Shown in pieces: positions 22,216 through 23,807 of a stretch of DNA of 23,807 nucleotides. The DNA is taken from IMG/VR virus record IMGVR_UViG_3300023184_000518, positions 1 to 23,807 of that record. One strand, written 5' to 3'. The position numbers were made by a program, and so were the translations under genes. Each line of letters starts with the position of its first letter. Within the stretch, counting starts at the first letter, position 1. A model generated the notes under the pieces. The model was not told the DNA's origin. It saw nothing but the letters and a program-made list of their open reading frames with translations, and did not search any database. This DNA comes from a virus.

Positions 22216-23802
22216 TCAAGATTTCTTCACGCCAGCAAGAATTTGCCAGCGAGTAGTGTCGAAGCCGGGTTCGTTGCGACCTTCATTAAGGTTGCGGCGA
22301 CCATCTACAGATTCGTTCATCATCCCTGATTTTTTAGCTGTATTTAGGACTTTGACGATGCGATTGTAAACTTCTTTAGCTTCGGAAATAGTGCGAGCAC
22401 TATCTAGATACTCAACGATTTTGCGCTTTTGTGTCCCAGATAAATCGTCTCTCACAAAAATTTTGTTTAAATAGAGCGAACGTGCGGTAAGAAGTTGGGT
22501 TTCTTGAAGCTGTCCACGAAGAGCTTTGTTTTCGTTGACTGATTCTTTTTTATCTTCTTCTTCTTCTGAATCTTCTTCTGAATCTTTAGATTCCAATAGG
22601 CGAAGTTCTTTGCGAACTAGCTTACGTACTTCTTGTAGGGCTGCGGCTTCTTCTTCGCCGTCTTCCATATCTTCCATATCTTCATCGGCTTCTTCTTCTT
22701 CGCCGTCTTCCATATCTTCCACGCCCTCCATATCTTCATCTTCGTCGCCAGTGACAGGTTCGCCATTAACATTAACATTAACATTAATATCTTCTGCGCC
22801 TGCGCCATCAAGATCGATATCTAGAGTTAAGCTATCATCTTCTGCTTCGGCTTCGGCTTCGGCTTGTTCACGTAGTGCACGTAGACGTTTGCGAGAACGA
22901 GCGGCTTCTGCCACTACTTCTTTTTCATCTAGTTCAAGCACGACTTCCTCTTCCATTTCATCAGCATCATCGCCTTCGCTCATGAATTCAGCAATTTCTT
23001 CTTCTAGCTGTTCCAGAAGAGATTCTGCTGATGGTTTCCCTGGCCATTCATTTTTTTGCTTGGTTGGGAATTTAGCTTTTTCAGCTTCGGCTTTTACATG
23101 ATGAGGATTGCCAGAAGCTTTGTGGGCATGTTCTGCATCGCCACCTTCTGCATCACCAGCTGGATCTACATGACCAACTGCTTTTTCAAATCCCTCTGCG
23201 CCTTCGAAGAGTGATTTGGCGAATTCTTTTAATGAGTCTTTTCTTTTTGTTTGCATATTATTACCTTTTAGTAGTGGAATTTTGGTATAACTATATATTA
23301 AATTCAGATTTTCATGTAGCAATTCCAAGCGTTCTTCATTAAAAGAAAAGAGTCTAGGGGAAATTGCATTATTTTCCTTGAGATTAATTAAAGTTGTGTA
23401 AAGAGAATAAATTTCTTTTTCACAAGATTCTTTAATAAAATTTTTATTTGTTTTATTTGTTTTGCGAAGACCTGTTACCGCTTCTTCAAGTTTTTCAAAT
23501 TTTTGTTTATAATTTTTGTATTCTTGAATAGGCGCAGGAGGTGCATTTGGGTCTACCACTGGCGCTGCTGCGTTTGGAGCAGGGGCAATTGGTGCTGGCT
23601 GTGCAGCAGGGACTGGTGCTGGTGCAGCTGGTGCAGCTGGTGGCATTGCCATTGGCGCAGGAGATGCATTTGGGTCTACCGCTGGTGCTGGTGCTGGTGG
23701 AGGTGCAGGAGGTGCATTTGGATCTACTGCTGGCGCTGGCGCTGCTTGTTCGGCAATTAATTTAGAGACGGCGCTGTAAATTTCTGCCAAAGATTTTGGC
23801 AT
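22216..23802 (-). CDS. prohead scaffold (gp22-like) with long N-terminal extension; likely nested internal start
   Basis: A 528-residue frame. Residues 1-90 are Pro/Ala-rich with repeated VDPNAPPAP units; 95-182 are helical and charged. From M183 the sequence looks like an independent gp22-like scaffold: MQTKRKDSLKEFAKSLFEG, long very acidic stretches (about 265-425), and a C-terminal helical domain (LLTARSLYLNKIFVRDDL ... ISEAKEVYNRI) typical of T4-like scaffold proteins. M183 (ATG 23254-23256) has its own AAGG site, whose bases encode the preceding KGNN residues. L-F-E-G just after M183 fits the prohead-protease consensus. The gene directly precedes the capsid gene, as 22 precedes 23 in T4. 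The frame remains open to the window end, so the full-length start at 23802 is probable but its upstream context is not visible. Confidence 0.75.
   Translation of the reverse strand: MPKSLAEIYSAVSKLIAEQAAPAPAVDPNAPPAPPPAPAPAVDPNASPAPMAMPPAAPAAPAPVPAAQPAPIAPAPNAAAPVVDPNAPPAPIQEYKNYKQKFEKLEEAVTGLRKTNKTNKNFIKESCEKEIYSLYTTLINLKENNAISPRLFSFNEERLELLHENLNLIYSYTKIPLLKGNNMQTKRKDSLKEFAKSLFEGAEGFEKAVGHVDPAGDAEGGDAEHAHKASGNPHHVKAEAEKAKFPTKQKNEWPGKPSAESLLEQLEEEIAEFMSEGDDADEMEEEVVLELDEKEVVAEAARSRKRLRALREQAEAEAEAEDDSLTLDIDLDGAGAEDINVNVNVNGEPVTGDEDEDMEGVEDMEDGEEEEADEDMEDMEDGEEEAAALQEVRKLVRKELRLLESKDSEEDSEEEEDKKESVNENKALRGQLQETQLLTARSLYLNKIFVRDDLSGTQKRKIVEYLDSARTISEAKEVYNRIVKVLNTAKKSGMMNESVDGRRNLNEGRNEPGFDTTRWQILAGVKKS
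23254..23267 (-). promoter_or_regulatory. internal RBS and start codon of the nested scaffold protein
   Basis: AAGG (23264-23267) lies 7 nt before ATG 23254-23256 inside the longer frame. The protein that starts here (346 residues) begins with a scaffold-like N-terminus, while the sequence before it has different composition. Confidence 0.65.
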
Positions 23803-23807
23803 CTCTT

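Noticed and set aside
20832-22329. Several plus-strand frames of 90-130 codons antisense to the capsid gene
   Set aside because: No ribosome-binding sites and compositions that mirror capsid codons; the capsid frame explains them.
22526-23101. Plus-strand 191-codon Ser-rich frame
   Set aside because: It is the complement of the acidic Glu/Asp-rich scaffold region, where GAA/GAT codons give TTC/ATC-rich and Ser-rich antisense frames; no RBS.
23503-23765. Plus-strand Trp/Cys- or Leu-rich frames near the right edge
   Set aside because: They are shadows of the Pro/Ala-rich repeat coding region on the other strand.
1-23807. tRNA genes, CRISPR arrays, insertion sequences or transposase genes
   Set aside because: No cloverleaf-like segments, spaced repeats, transposase motifs or terminal inverted repeats were seen by eye; a tRNA scan was not run.

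Overview
This window is the head-neck-tail structural block of a large T4-superfamily tailed bacteriophage with a contractile tail. It is AT-rich and almost entirely encoded on the minus strand, so it reads from high to low coordinates. The case rests on gene order and sequence resemblance: an acidic gp22-like scaffold, a gp23-like major capsid protein, three probable neck/tail-completion proteins, two long tail sheath paralogues (gp18 family) and a tail tube protein (gp19 family, 163 aa, the length of T4 gp19). The host cannot be told from the sequence.

Layout in transcription order: scaffold (23802-22216, with a likely internal start at 23256); major capsid protein (22150-20144) and a UUCG-tetraloop terminator; a GIY-YIG/zinc-finger/DNA-methyltransferase fusion (19999-17843) overlapping a GNAT-like partner (17846-17043); a small plus-strand HNH gene (16712-17056); two small proteins (16679-16431, 16377-16141); a plus-strand HAD-type phosphatase (15464-16078) with a strong terminator; a neck protein (15369-14110); two tandem GIY-YIG genes (14060-13095, 13066-12197); a second neck-like protein whose 5' end has no usable start codon (11947-11378, open to 12112); a third tail-completion-like protein (11359-10148); sheath A (10051-6959); a GIY-YIG gene (6874-5744); sheath B (5656-2600); a plus-strand GIY-YIG gene (1740-2543); the tail tube gene (1596-1105); an HNH gene (1037-168); and the 5' end of one more gene leaving the window at position 1.

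The structural genes should act together late in infection: the scaffold and capsid protein build the prohead, the neck proteins close it, and the tube inside the sheath forms the contractile tail. Several head-region proteins carry short N-terminal helices with (I/L)-x-E motifs that fit prohead-protease processing and perhaps capsid targeting. Seven homing-endonuclease-type genes (five GIY-YIG including the fusion, two HNH) sit between these genes. At least three have a ribosome-binding site or start codon inside an RNA hairpin, as known for T4 I-TevI. The most unusual items are the nuclease-methyltransferase fusion with its coupled partner, the neck gene without a start codon beside a homing-gene pair, and the nested in-frame start in the scaffold gene.
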